Below, piece by piece: positions 16,503 through 25,203 of a DNA stretch of 64,000 nt. Where the stretch lies: NCBI GenBank assembly GCA_019634975.1, contig JAHCAI010000003.1:291013-355012 (forward strand), in the 5' to 3' direction. Within the stretch, counting starts at the first letter, position 1. Every line of letters begins with the position of its first letter. The position numbers and the translations under genes were made by a program. Under the pieces are notes generated by a model that saw only the letters and a list, made by a program, of their open reading frames with translations, searched no databases and was not told the DNA's origin. This stretch comes from Burkholderiales bacterium (GTDB taxonomy: Bacteria > Pseudomonadota > Gammaproteobacteria > Burkholderiales > SG8-41).

Positions 16503-18251
16503 ATGAAGAAAGCACGATTGACCCAGACCGCTGCGGCGCCCGATGCCTCCACGGCCATGGCGCAGTGGATGGAACGGCTGGAGCAGTTCCGGCAGACGCT
16601 CGATCCCTTCGGCATTGCTGCCTCGTTCCGCCAGGTCGCCGATGGCTGGCTCGCCAATCCCGAAAAGCTGGCGGAGCAGCTGGCGCAGCTGACCCGCGAC
16701 ATGCAGGCGCTGCAGCTCAATGCCTGGCAGGCCGCAGCGGGCCTGAAGCCCGAGCCGCTGGTCAAGGCGCGGCCGGACGATGAACGCTTTGCCGATCCGG
16801 CGTGGTCCGAAGTGCCGGCCTTTGCGGCACTGAAGCAGTATTACCTGCTCTACACGCGCTGGCTGGAAGACGTTCTGTTTGATGCGCCGGACACCCCGGC
16901 TAAGGAGCGGCGCCACGCGGCATTCTGGGCCCGCCAGTGGCTGGACGCGGTGGCCCCGAACAACTATCTGTTCACCAATCCCGTCGCACTGCGCAAGTTC
17001 CATGAAACCTCGGGTGAGAGCCTGATCAGGGGGCTCAAGCTCTGGCTCGAAGACCTGCGCAACAATGATGTGCAGATGGTGGACCGCTCGGCCTTCGAGG
17101 TCGGCAGGAACCTGGCGACGACGCCGGGGAGCGTGGTGTTCCGCAACGAGCTGATGGAACTGATCCAGTATGCGCCGGCGACACCGGAGGTGCATGCCCT
17201 GCCCATCGTCATCGTGCCGCCCTGGATCAACAAGTACTACATCCTCGACCTCAACGAGAAGAAGAGCATGATGCGCTACCTGGTGGCGCAGGGCTTCACG
17301 GTGTTCGTGGTCAGCTGGCGCAACCCCACGGCTGCGCTGGCAAACACGACTTTCGACGATTACCTGATGCAGGGGCTGCATGCGGCGATCGACAATGCAC
17401 GCGCGATCTGCGGAGTGCCCCAGGTGCATGCGGTCGGCTACTGCATCGGCGGAACCGCGCTGGCCGCGCTGATGGCCTGGTACAACCGCGAGCATGCCGA
17501 TGCCGCCGACGTTCCGGTTGCCCACTGGACCCTGCTCACGACCCTGACCGATTTTTCGCGCCCCGGGGCGGTGGAGGTGTTCCTCAACGAGGAAACCATC
17601 AATTCCCTCGACCAGATGATGGCTCGCCAGGGCTATCTCGACGGCCGTGACATGGCGCGCTCCTTCCGCATGCTGCGCCCGAACAGCCTGATCTGGCACT
17701 ACGTGGTGCATGGCTATCTCTACGGCGAGTCGCCGCCGCCGTTCGACGTGCTTTACTGGAACACCGACGTCACGCGCATGCCGCGCGCGATGCATGCCTA
17801 CTACCTGCGCGAGTTCTACCTGCACAACCGGCTGATCCGCAAGGATGGCCTGACGCTGGCCGGGCATCCCATCGACCTCGGCCGCATCCGGCAGCCGCTG
17901 TATGCGGTCGGCTGCGAGGAGGACCACATTGCGCCGTGGAAGGCGACCTTCAGGATCGCGGCGCACCTCAATGTGCCGGTGCAGTACACGCTGAGCAGTT
18001 CGGGGCACATCCTCGGCATCATCAATCCGCCGGTGACGCCGCCCAAGCGCAGTTTCTGGACGGGACCGGCTGACGGCAAGAGTCCGGACGAATGGAAGCA
18101 CGATCTGCGCGAAACTGCCGGCAGCTGGTGGGAGCACTGGAGCGGTGTCCTCGCGGAGCAGTGCGGCCCGCGCGTGCCCGCGCGCTCACCGGGCGATGCG
18201 GCACATCCGGTGCTGGGCCCGGCTCCCGGGCTCTACGTGCACGAAATATAG
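16503..18251 (+). CDS. phaC: Class I polyhydroxyalkanoate synthase
   Basis: A 582-aa PHA polymerase joining (R)-3-hydroxyacyl-CoA units on the granule surface. The N-terminal ~200 residues match the PhaC N-domain (APNNYLFTNPVAL, GESLIRGLKLWLEDL). The alpha/beta core has the lipase-like box GYCIGG with catalytic Cys314, Asp474 in CEEDHIAPW and His502 in SSGHILG. Length fits class I enzymes that need no PhaE/PhaR. The start is the ATG at 16503; the frame extends upstream without homology. No phaA, phaB or phasin gene is adjacent, so this may be a secondary copy. Confidence 0.94.
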   Translation: MKKARLTQTAAAPDASTAMAQWMERLEQFRQTLDPFGIAASFRQVADGWLANPEKLAEQLAQLTRDMQALQLNAWQAAAGLKPEPLVKARPDDERFADPAWSEVPAFAALKQYYLLYTRWLEDVLFDAPDTPAKERRHAAFWARQWLDAVAPNNYLFTNPVALRKFHETSGESLIRGLKLWLEDLRNNDVQMVDRSAFEVGRNLATTPGSVVFRNELMELIQYAPATPEVHALPIVIVPPWINKYYILDLNEKKSMMRYLVAQGFTVFVVSWRNPTAALANTTFDDYLMQGLHAAIDNARAICGVPQVHAVGYCIGGTALAALMAWYNREHADAADVPVAHWTLLTTLTDFSRPGAVEVFLNEETINSLDQMMARQGYLDGRDMARSFRMLRPNSLIWHYVVHGYLYGESPPPFDVLYWNTDVTRMPRAMHAYYLREFYLHNRLIRKDGLTLAGHPIDLGRIRQPLYAVGCEEDHIAPWKATFRIAAHLNVPVQYTLSSSGHILGIINPPVTPPKRSFWTGPADGKSPDEWKHDLRETAGSWWEHWSGVLAEQCGPRVPARSPGDAAHPVLGPAPGLYVHEI

Positions 18252-18306
18252 GAAGCTCGCGCAAATCCCGCCGGTTCGCGACCGGCGCGCGCGGACAGTG
18301 ATTGCC

Positions 18307-18672
18307 ATGAAACCACCCATACTCAGACCGCATCCGCCTGCCGAGCTGCTGACCGAAGAGCGCTGCCACATACTCGAACTGTCCAACGACGACAGCGATC
18401 CCGCGATGTCAATTGCGCGGGCGCGGGTGGAGCCCGGTGTCACCACGCGCTGGCACCGGGTCCGCGATACCGTGGAACGCTATGTCATTCTCGACGGCGT
18501 CGGGCGCATGGAGATCGGTGACTGGCCGGCACAGGAGGTGCAGGCTGGCGACGTGGTGATGATCCCGCCTTCGGTGCGCCAGCGCATCGCCAACGTCGGC
18601 GACGGCGACCTGGTCTTCCTTGCGATTTGCACGCCGCGCTTCCGGCCCGAGGCCTACGAGGACGCCGAGTGA
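18307..18672 (+). CDS. Small cupin-domain protein
   Basis: A 121-aa single-domain cupin. Motif 1 is represented by TTRWHRVRDTVERYVILDG, with a histidine and glutamate available as metal ligands. Motif 2 (QAGDVVMIPPSVRQRIAN) lacks the usual final histidine, having Arg-Gln-Arg instead, so the metal site may be incomplete. Such proteins are often small isomerases, dioxygenases or ligand sensors; nothing here selects among them. It follows phaC by 55 bp on the same strand. Confidence 0.82.
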   Translation: MKPPILRPHPPAELLTEERCHILELSNDDSDPAMSIARARVEPGVTTRWHRVRDTVERYVILDGVGRMEIGDWPAQEVQAGDVVMIPPSVRQRIANVGDGDLVFLAICTPRFRPEAYEDAE

Positions 18673-18692
18673 TGGTCGCCTGCGGGAATGGC

Positions 18693-18730
18693 CGTAATAT
18701 CTTTTAAAAACAAATACTTGAGAATAACTT
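18693..18730 (-). repeat. AT-rich ~32-bp element, copy 3
   Basis: On the minus strand reads CAAGTATTTGTTTTTAAAAG with an AT-rich tail. It lies between two convergent genes, where a promoter role would be unexpected. Confidence 0.6.
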
Positions 18731-18748
18731 CAGGGCGGCGATTCGCGT

Positions 18749-19732
18749 TCAGCACGCTGACGGCGACACGAACAGATCTTCCGCGGCAGGAGATCCCTTG
18801 AGCAGGCCCTGCTGCCGGCAATAGCGGATCATCGCCTCGATCGCCGGACGGTTGGATTCAAGACCGTAAGGCAGCGGGTCGCCGACGATGGCAGCCATGC
18901 GGCGATAGTGATCGTCCTGTTCTGATGCATTTTCGCCGGCTTCGAATCGTTTGAGATAGCGCATCCGGGATTCATCAAAGGCCTCGAACAGCGCCTGTGC
19001 CAGGCGGTCATGCTGTTCGAGCAATGCATTCCTGACCACGATCAGGCCATGCACCGGGTAGATTCCCGTGCGCCGGAACCAGCCTGCTTCCAGCTGCTGC
19101 GCATCGGGGAACAGCGGGACGTAGCTGGCCGCGGGCATGGCGCCGGTTTTCCAGTTCTCCTGCGGCGGTCCGGCGCGGCCGATGCCGGCGTTGTCGGTGA
19201 AGGCGGCCTGGATTTCGCCGGCGGCCATCATCCCGGCCAGCGAGTGTCCCGCCGGCACCTGCCGCACATAAGGCGGCAGCCGCAGGCTCTGCACATGCTC
19301 CTCGTCGTCGACCATCCAGGTGATCCGGGAGAGATCGACACCGTACTCGTTCTGCAGGATGCCGCGGGTCCAGATGCCGGTGCTGACCGACCATGCCCGC
19401 ACGCCGGCCTTCCTGCCCTCGAGATCCTTCGGTGAATGGATGCCGGCGTCAGCGCGGCAGACAAAGCCCGAATGATGAAAGCGGCGATAAGTGAACACCG
19501 GAAGCGCGGTGACCGGCAGGCCGGCCTCGCGCGCGATCATGTAGGTGCCTGCCGCCATTTCGCAGACGTCGAACTCGAGGTCACGCACCATGCGCCGGTA
19601 GGCGGCGACGATGGGTCTGACCTCGACGAAGTCCGGAGCGACGCCGCGGATCGGCACCTGTCCCTGTTTCAGGGCTGCGGTATGTCCGTAGTCGGCGACC
19701 GCGATGCGCAGTGTAATGGCGCCCGTGCTCAT
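18749..19732 (-). CDS. 4,5-dihydroxyphthalate decarboxylase-like / PBP2-fold protein
   Basis: A 327-aa cytosolic protein of the same family as the one at 12805-13674. It shares the N-terminal ADYGHTAALKQGQV block, the LEGRKAGVRAWSVSTGIWTRG block and a HGLIVVRNALLEQ block. It is somewhat longer and diverged at the C-terminus. It lies 40 bp downstream of the LigJ-type hydratase gene on the same strand and is probably the last gene of the LysR-Bug-ligJ operon. A decarboxylase acting on a ring-cleavage or phthalate-type acid would fit LigJ, but a ligand-binding role is equally open. Confidence 0.8.
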   Translation of the reverse strand: MSTGAITLRIAVADYGHTAALKQGQVPIRGVAPDFVEVRPIVAAYRRMVRDLEFDVCEMAAGTYMIAREAGLPVTALPVFTYRRFHHSGFVCRADAGIHSPKDLEGRKAGVRAWSVSTGIWTRGILQNEYGVDLSRITWMVDDEEHVQSLRLPPYVRQVPAGHSLAGMMAAGEIQAAFTDNAGIGRAGPPQENWKTGAMPAASYVPLFPDAQQLEAGWFRRTGIYPVHGLIVVRNALLEQHDRLAQALFEAFDESRMRYLKRFEAGENASEQDDHYRRMAAIVGDPLPYGLESNRPAIEAMIRYCRQQGLLKGSPAAEDLFVSPSAC

Positions 19733-19772
19733 GACGCCCGCCGCCGGTGCAGGCTGATGGCGGCGCGGATCA

Positions 19773-20795
19773 TCAAGCGGCCGCGACGGCCCGGGCGAAG
19801 CGCGGATATACCCTGCGCACGTTGTCCTCGAAGATCTTCTTCTTGTCCGCCGCACTGAGTGTGGTCACCGCGTCGATGTAGCGCCGGGTGTCGTCGTAGT
19901 AATGGCCGGTCTCCGGATCGATGCCCTTCACCGCGCCGACGATCTCCGAGGCGAACAGGATGTTGTCGGCCGGGATGACGCGGGTCAGCAGGTCGATCCC
20001 GGCCTGGTGATAGACGCAGGTGTCGAAGTACACGTTGTTCATCACGTGCTCCTGCAGCGGCGGCTTGCCCATGTCCTGGGCGAGGCCGCGGTAGCGGCCC
20101 CAGTGATAAGGCACGGCGCCGCCGCCGTGCGGGATGATGAATTTCAGCGTCGGAAAATCCTTGAACAGGTCCGAGGTGATGAACTGCATGAAGGCGGTGG
20201 TGTCGCCGTTGATGTAATGCGCGCCGGTGAAATGGAAGGCCGGATTGCAGGAGGAACTGACATGCACCATCGCCGGCACGTCGAGCTCGACCATCACCTC
20301 GTACAGCGGATACCACCACTTGTCGGCCAGCGGCGGGTCGGTCCAGTAGCCGCCGGAGGGATCGGGGTTCAGATTGCAGCCGATGAAGCCGTATTCCTCG
20401 ACGCAGCGCCTGAGTTCGGCAATGCAGTTGTCGGGGCGCACCCCCGGGCTCTGCGGCAGCTGGCAGACGCCGATGAAGTTCTTCGGAAACAGCGTGCAGA
20501 CGCGGTGGATCAGCTCGTTGCAGATGTCGGTCCACAGCGCGCTGGTGGCGGCGTTGCCGACATGATGGGCCATGCCGCCGGCGCGCGGCGAAAAGATCGT
20601 CATGTCGGTGCCGCGCTCGCGCTGGATGCGCAGCTGCGCCTTCTCGATGGTCTCGCGCAGTTCGTCGTCGGTGATTCTCAGGGAATCTTTCGCCGGGCTG
20701 ACGGCGGGGTTCTTCAGGCCTTCGATCTGTTTCTGGCGGAAGGCTTCCAGCGATTTGGGGGCGGTGGTGTAGTGGCCGTGGCAGTCGATGATCAT
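19773..20795 (-). CDS. ligJ: Amidohydrolase-family 4-oxalomesaconate hydratase (LigJ/PmdE type)
   Basis: A 340-aa TIM-barrel enzyme. It opens with MIIDCHGHYTTAPK, the HxH metal motif and flanking sequence typical of LigJ. Further histidines lie in VHVSSS and IPHGGGAVPYHWGR, and there is a late DNILFASEIVGAVKG segment. LigJ hydrates 4-oxalomesaconate in the protocatechuate 4,5-cleavage and gallate pathways. No ligAB, ligC or ligK genes occur in the window, so the enzyme may complete a pathway encoded elsewhere or use a related diacid. Start at 20795 keeps the family N-terminus; it is 58 bp after the Bug gene. Confidence 0.88.
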   Translation of the reverse strand: MIIDCHGHYTTAPKSLEAFRQKQIEGLKNPAVSPAKDSLRITDDELRETIEKAQLRIQRERGTDMTIFSPRAGGMAHHVGNAATSALWTDICNELIHRVCTLFPKNFIGVCQLPQSPGVRPDNCIAELRRCVEEYGFIGCNLNPDPSGGYWTDPPLADKWWYPLYEVMVELDVPAMVHVSSSCNPAFHFTGAHYINGDTTAFMQFITSDLFKDFPTLKFIIPHGGGAVPYHWGRYRGLAQDMGKPPLQEHVMNNVYFDTCVYHQAGIDLLTRVIPADNILFASEIVGAVKGIDPETGHYYDDTRRYIDAVTTLSAADKKKIFEDNVRRVYPRFARAVAAA

Positions 20796-20853
20796 TCGGG
20801 TTGTTCCTGTCGCTTGGCAGTGGGGTGCGCCGCCGGACGGCGCACCCCGCATT

Positions 20854-21843
20854 TTACTGCGCGGAGATGCCCGCCGCCTTGATGACGGGCAGCCAGCGTT
20901 TGCGCTCGCTGTCGGCAAAAGCACGGTATTCCGCCGGCGTGGAGGGCGCCGCGTCAATGCCTCGCGCGTCAAGCTGCTTAACGACATCGGGCGATTTCAG
21001 CGTTGTAGAGATATCGCGGTTAAGCCGGGTGATGATTGCTGACGGCGTTCCGGCCGGAGCCACAGAGCCGTACCAGTTCAGCGACAGATAACCCTTGACG
21101 CCCGCTTCGGCCATGGTGGGCACCTCGGGAATCGCCGACGCGCGCTTGTTCCCTGTAACCGCGATGGCGCGCACCTTGCCGGACTTCACATGGGGTATCG
21201 AGGTCGAGATGACCGCGAAAAATGATGGTACATGACCGGCTATCAGGTCGGTGATCGCCGGACCACCGCCCTTGTACGGGATGTGGGTCATCGGCGTCTT
21301 GGTCAATGCCTCGAACAGCACGCCGGACAGGTGACCCGGGCTGCCGATGCCGGAGCTGGCGTAATTCAGACGTCCCTGCTGAGATTTGGCGTGCGCGAGA
21401 AACTCGTTCAGGTTTTTGGCGGGAACCGATGGGTGCACGATCAGGATGTTCTGCAGCGTGACCAGCATGCCGATGTAGCTGAAATCCTTCACGGGATCAT
21501 AAGCCACCTTCTGTATCGCCGGGCTGATGACCAGGCCGCCGATATGGCCCATGCCGATGGTGTGGCCGTCGGGCTCCGCACCGGAGATGATCTGCAGTGA
21601 AATCTGGCCGTTCGCGCCGGGACGGTTGTCGACAACGACCTGGTTGCCGAGGAGCTCGGACAGTTTCGGCTGCATGATGCGGGCCACGAGGTCGGTGGCA
21701 CCGCCCGGCGGGAAGCCGACGATGAACCTCAGGGGCTTGTTGGGTTTCCATTCCCTCCCGGGTGCGGCGGCGAGAGCGCCGGACGGCACCGCTGCGGTGG
21801 CGGCGAGCAGCAGCGCGCCATTGATGATTTTTCTGGTGTTCAT
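20854..21843 (-). CDS. Bug/TctC-family periplasmic solute receptor
   Basis: A 329-aa receptor with a clear signal peptide (INGALLLAATAAVPSGALA). It has complete signatures: GFPPGGATDLVAR, VVVDNRPGANG, YASSGIGSPGHLSG and HIPYKGGGPAITDLIAGH. AAGGAGAT precedes the ATG at 21843. It is the closest relative in the window of the receptor at 23093-24061, sharing long identical blocks, so the pair is a local duplication. Its place between LysR and ligJ suggests a dicarboxylate from aromatic ring cleavage as ligand. Confidence 0.95.
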   Translation of the reverse strand: MNTRKIINGALLLAATAAVPSGALAAAPGREWKPNKPLRFIVGFPPGGATDLVARIMQPKLSELLGNQVVVDNRPGANGQISLQIISGAEPDGHTIGMGHIGGLVISPAIQKVAYDPVKDFSYIGMLVTLQNILIVHPSVPAKNLNEFLAHAKSQQGRLNYASSGIGSPGHLSGVLFEALTKTPMTHIPYKGGGPAITDLIAGHVPSFFAVISTSIPHVKSGKVRAIAVTGNKRASAIPEVPTMAEAGVKGYLSLNWYGSVAPAGTPSAIITRLNRDISTTLKSPDVVKQLDARGIDAAPSTPAEYRAFADSERKRWLPVIKAAGISAQ

Positions 21844-21891
21844 GTTTTATCTCCTTGCTGGCTGAGCGTGGTTTCAACAAAGGGCGACCGT

Positions 21892-22845
21892 TCAGGTCGC
21901 GGGAATGCCGGTTTCTGCGTCCGGCACGGCCCTCGCGGGAGATGTTGCGTCCGCGGAGAGTTCCTGCGCTATGACCGCTTTCAGCAGGTCGATCGTGTGT
22001 TGCGCGAGGCGGGTCAGCGGCCGCTGCGTGGCGGTCGCGATCACCCACCGGCTGACGACTTCGGGCGAGGTAATGCGCGCTGCATGCAGTTTCCTCTGCA
22101 GCGCATGGTCGCGGATGGCGTGCCGCGACAGTATGGCGTGTCCCAGGCCACGGGCCACCAGATCGATCACCGCCGGAATGGAATCGATTTCCAGCGCGGC
22201 GTTCAGCGGCAGCCGCCGGCGTTCGAATTCGGCTTCTATGAACGTGCGCAGCGCATTGGGCCGGCTGGGAATGATCAGCGGCAGGCCCGCGATGTCCGCC
22301 AGGCGCACGGTTTCGGACCTGCGCGCGGCAGGCGGGCGGCTGATCAGGTAGAGCTTTTCCGCGCCCGCATCCTGATAATCCAGCCCCGAAACCGGCGCGG
22401 GGTTGTAGAGCAGCGCGCAGTCGATGCGCCCGAGCATCAGCCACTCCTGCATCGTCGTGGTCAGTCCTTCGACGATGCCGATGGAGGCCTGTGGAAAGCG
22501 TGCCCGGAATTCGGTCACGGCGCGCACGGCCAGCAGCTTGCCTGCGGTGGGGGGCATGCCGATCACGATCTTGCCGGCCGGAGCGTGCTCGGTGTCCTCC
22601 AGTTCCTGCCGGGCGAGGTCCAACTGGTGCAGGATGCCGCGGCCATGGGCAAGGAGCCGCCGGCCATGGTCGGTCATTGTCACGCCGCGGCCGTTACGGT
22701 GCAGCAGGTGTTTCTTGACGTCGAGTTCGAGCCGGCGGACCTGGCGGCTCAATATCGATTGCGAGATGCCGAGCATTGCAGAGGCTTTGGTGAAGCTGCC
22801 GAGTTCCGCCACGCGTACGAAACATTCCAGCTGCCGGAGATCCAT
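21892..22845 (-). CDS. LysR-family transcriptional regulator
   Basis: A 317-aa regulator. The winged helix-turn-helix occupies residues 1-60 (DLRQLECFVRVAELGSFTKA, then ISQSILSRQVRRLE) and a type-2 effector domain fills the rest. I chose the ATG at 22845, where the LysR N-terminus begins; the frame extends 28 codons upstream without homology. It is oriented with, and 48 bp upstream of, the Bug-ligJ genes, which is unusual because LysR genes are more often divergent from their targets. It probably activates this operon and itself. Confidence 0.92.
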   Translation of the reverse strand: MDLRQLECFVRVAELGSFTKASAMLGISQSILSRQVRRLELDVKKHLLHRNGRGVTMTDHGRRLLAHGRGILHQLDLARQELEDTEHAPAGKIVIGMPPTAGKLLAVRAVTEFRARFPQASIGIVEGLTTTMQEWLMLGRIDCALLYNPAPVSGLDYQDAGAEKLYLISRPPAARRSETVRLADIAGLPLIIPSRPNALRTFIEAEFERRRLPLNAALEIDSIPAVIDLVARGLGHAILSRHAIRDHALQRKLHAARITSPEVVSRWVIATATQRPLTRLAQHTIDLLKAVIAQELSADATSPARAVPDAETGIPAT

Positions 22846-23017
22846 GCTTGAAGTAGGTGTCCGATTATTGGGCAATGGTGTTCCCCGGCCAATGCCGGAG
22901 CCGCCAAATCTGTTTTGCGGAAAAAGCATAACAGATGATCGGGGTTTGCATTGAATCGGAGATCAGGCGCCGAGGATCCTGCTCGGGAGGATCACGGGCA
23001 ATATTGCAGCCGCCATG

Positions 23018-23055
23018 AAAAACCGCCCGCGGCGCGACTGCGCGGCGGGCGGTTT
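23018..23055 (-). terminator. Rho-independent terminator
   Basis: AAACCGCCCGC (23020-23030) pairs with GCGGGCGGTTT (23045-23055). Read on the minus strand the hairpin ends in a U run, just past the Bug gene ending at 23093. Confidence 0.88.
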
Positions 23056-23092
23056 GCGGCGAGCGGATGGAGGGCTGCCGCTCCGGCTGCGT

Positions 23093-24061
23093 TCAGTTGG
23101 CTTCGATTTTCGCGCGCTTGATCACGGGTATCCAGCGCTGCTGTTCGTCGCGGATGAATTTCTGGTAATCGCTGCCGCTGGACGGTGCTGAGTCGATGCC
23201 GCGGTCCTTCAGCTGCTTGATTACCTCGGGTGCATTCAGTGCTGCGGTAAAGTCCTTGCTCAGCCGGTTGACGATCGCCGGCGGGGTCTTCGGCGCCGCC
23301 GACAGGCCATACCAGTTGATGGCCAGATAACCCTTGACGCCGGCCTCGGCGATGGTCGGCACGGCGGGCAGCGCTTCGGCACGTTTGGCGCCGGTGACGC
23401 CGAGCGCACGGACCTTGCCTGACTGCACATGCGGCACCGCGGTCGAAATGACGGCCATGAATGCCGGCACGTGACCTGCAATCAGGTCGGTGATGGCGGG
23501 GCCGCCACCCTTGTAGGGCACGTGATTGAGGGAGATGCCGGTCATGCCTTCGAGCAGGGCGACGGCGAGGTGTCCGGGGCTGCCGATGCCCGAACTGGCG
23601 TAATTGACCTTGCCCGGCTGGCCCTTGGCGTAGGCAATGAATTCGCCGAGGTTTTTCACCGGCACCGACGGATGCGTGATCAGGATGTTTTGCAGTGTGA
23701 CCAGCATGCCGATGTGCGTGAAATCCTTCATCGGGTCATAGCCGGTGTTCTGGATCGCCGGGCTGACCACCATGGAGCCGATGTGGGACATGCCGACGCT
23801 GTGGCCGTCGGGTTCCGAGCGCGACAGGATCTGCATCGAGATCACGCCGTTGGCGCCCGGGCGGTTGTCGACGATGACCTGGCTGCCCAGGCTGGCGGCG
23901 AGTTTGGGCTGCAGTATGCGCGCGACGAGATCGGTGGCGCCGCCCGGCGGGAAGCCGACGATGAAGCGGACGGGCTTGCTCGGCCCCCAGTCGGCAGCCG
24001 ATGCCGTCGCCGAGAACAGGCCGGCGGTCAGCAATGCGATGACGCGATGCGGAAATTTCAT
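23093..24061 (-). CDS. Bug/TctC-family periplasmic solute receptor
   Basis: A 322-aa receptor. The ATG at 24061 follows CAGGAGAG and gives a signal peptide (HRVIALLTAGLFSATASA). Signatures GFPPGGATDLVAR, VIVDNRPGANG, YASSGIGSPGHL and HVPYKGGGPAITDLIAGHV are intact. It has terminators on both sides, so it is probably transcribed alone. High similarity to the receptor at 20854-21843 points to duplication. Confidence 0.95.
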   Translation of the reverse strand: MKFPHRVIALLTAGLFSATASAADWGPSKPVRFIVGFPPGGATDLVARILQPKLAASLGSQVIVDNRPGANGVISMQILSRSEPDGHSVGMSHIGSMVVSPAIQNTGYDPMKDFTHIGMLVTLQNILITHPSVPVKNLGEFIAYAKGQPGKVNYASSGIGSPGHLAVALLEGMTGISLNHVPYKGGGPAITDLIAGHVPAFMAVISTAVPHVQSGKVRALGVTGAKRAEALPAVPTIAEAGVKGYLAINWYGLSAAPKTPPAIVNRLSKDFTAALNAPEVIKQLKDRGIDSAPSSGSDYQKFIRDEQQRWIPVIKRAKIEAN

Positions 24062-24107
24062 GGGTGTTTCTCTCCTGAAAGATTTATATGCGACGCAGCA
24101 TTCTCGC

Positions 24108-24148
24108 AAAAAAAAAGACTGCGAAGCCAGTGCTCCGCAGTCTTTTTT
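24108..24148. terminator. Rho-independent terminator
   Basis: GACTGCG (24117-24123) pairs with CGCAGTC (24136-24142), extended by A8/T6 flanks that also pair. It terminates the minus-strand operon ending at 24174. Confidence 0.92.
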
Positions 24149-24173
24149 GTCAGGAAACGACTTAGTTTTTCTG

Positions 24174-25148
24174 TCAGTTGCTGTGATACAGGCCGGCGGC
24201 CTTGATCACTTTCTCCCACTGCGCCTTCTCGGACTTGATGTAGGCCGCGAAGGCTTCCGGCGTGCTGGTCGAAACATCGAGGCCCTGCTTGAACAGCAGG
24301 TCCTTGACGTCCGGCAGGTTCAGCACTGCGATGGTTTCCTTGTTCAGGCGGTCGACGACATTACGGGGTGTTTTAGCAGGGGCGAGCAAGCCGTACCAGT
24401 TGTTGGCTTCGAAGCCCTTGAGGCCGGCTTCGGCGACGGTCGGAAGTTCCGGCAGCAATCCCGAACGTTTGGCCGTGGACACGGCCAGCGCCCGGATCTT
24501 GCCCGACTTGATATGGCCGACGGCGCTCGCCGCGGTGGCGAAGATCAGGTTGATCTGGCCGCCGAGCAGGTCGACCATCGCCGGCCCGCCGCCCTTGTAC
24601 GGGACATGGACGATCTTGGTGCCGGCCTGCAGGTTGAACAGTTCCAGCGCGAGGTGACCGGCGCCGCCGACGCCGGAGGAGCCGCCGTTGAGCGGCTTGG
24701 CTTTCGCCAGCGCGACCAGCTCCATTACGCTCTTGGCAGGCACCGAGGGATGAACCACCAGGGCGTTGGTGGAATCGACAGCCCTGGTGATCGGCTGTAC
24801 GTCGGTCAGCGGATCAAAGGGCAGCTTCTTGTAGAGCGAGGGATTGATGGCAAGCGCGGCGATCGTGCCCATGAGTACCGTGTAGCCGTCTGGGGTCGCG
24901 CCAGCCAGAATTTCGGTGGCGATGTTGCCTGCCGCGCCCGGCCGGTTGTCGATGATGACCTGCTGGCCGAGGCGCTCGCTCAGCTTGCTGCCCATCGCGC
25001 GTGCTGTCGTGTCGGTGCCGCCGCCGGGGGCGAAGCCGACGAGCATCCGGATGGGTTTGGTCGGTTGCCACTCCGCGGCAAGGCCCTGCGTGGCGAAAGC
25101 CGCAAGCACGGCGCCTGTCATCAGCGGCTTGATCAGTTTAAGGTTCAT
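24174..25148 (-). CDS. Bug/TctC-family periplasmic solute receptor
   Basis: A 324-aa receptor with signal peptide (LIKPLMTGAVLAAFATQGLA) and GGAGGAGA ribosome site. The first signature is GFAPGGGTDTTAR, a variant that separates it from the two neighbouring receptors; VIIDNRPGAAG and HVPYKGGGPAMVDLLGG are normal. It is the last gene of the run ThDP enzyme - PrpD-like - PdxA-like - Bug (28853 down to 24174), so it likely brings in that pathway's substrate. Confidence 0.95.
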   Translation of the reverse strand: MNLKLIKPLMTGAVLAAFATQGLAAEWQPTKPIRMLVGFAPGGGTDTTARAMGSKLSERLGQQVIIDNRPGAAGNIATEILAGATPDGYTVLMGTIAALAINPSLYKKLPFDPLTDVQPITRAVDSTNALVVHPSVPAKSVMELVALAKAKPLNGGSSGVGGAGHLALELFNLQAGTKIVHVPYKGGGPAMVDLLGGQINLIFATAASAVGHIKSGKIRALAVSTAKRSGLLPELPTVAEAGLKGFEANNWYGLLAPAKTPRNVVDRLNKETIAVLNLPDVKDLLFKQGLDVSTSTPEAFAAYIKSEKAQWEKVIKAAGLYHSN

Positions 25149-25203
25149 GTCTTCTCCTCCGTCCTGTTATGCGTGGTTGTCAGGGTTGCTGCGGTGATGC
25201 CGT

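Noticed and set aside
16485..18137. 550-codon open frame antisense to phaC
   Set aside because: The plus strand has an intact PHA synthase with all catalytic residues; the antisense translation resembles no protein.
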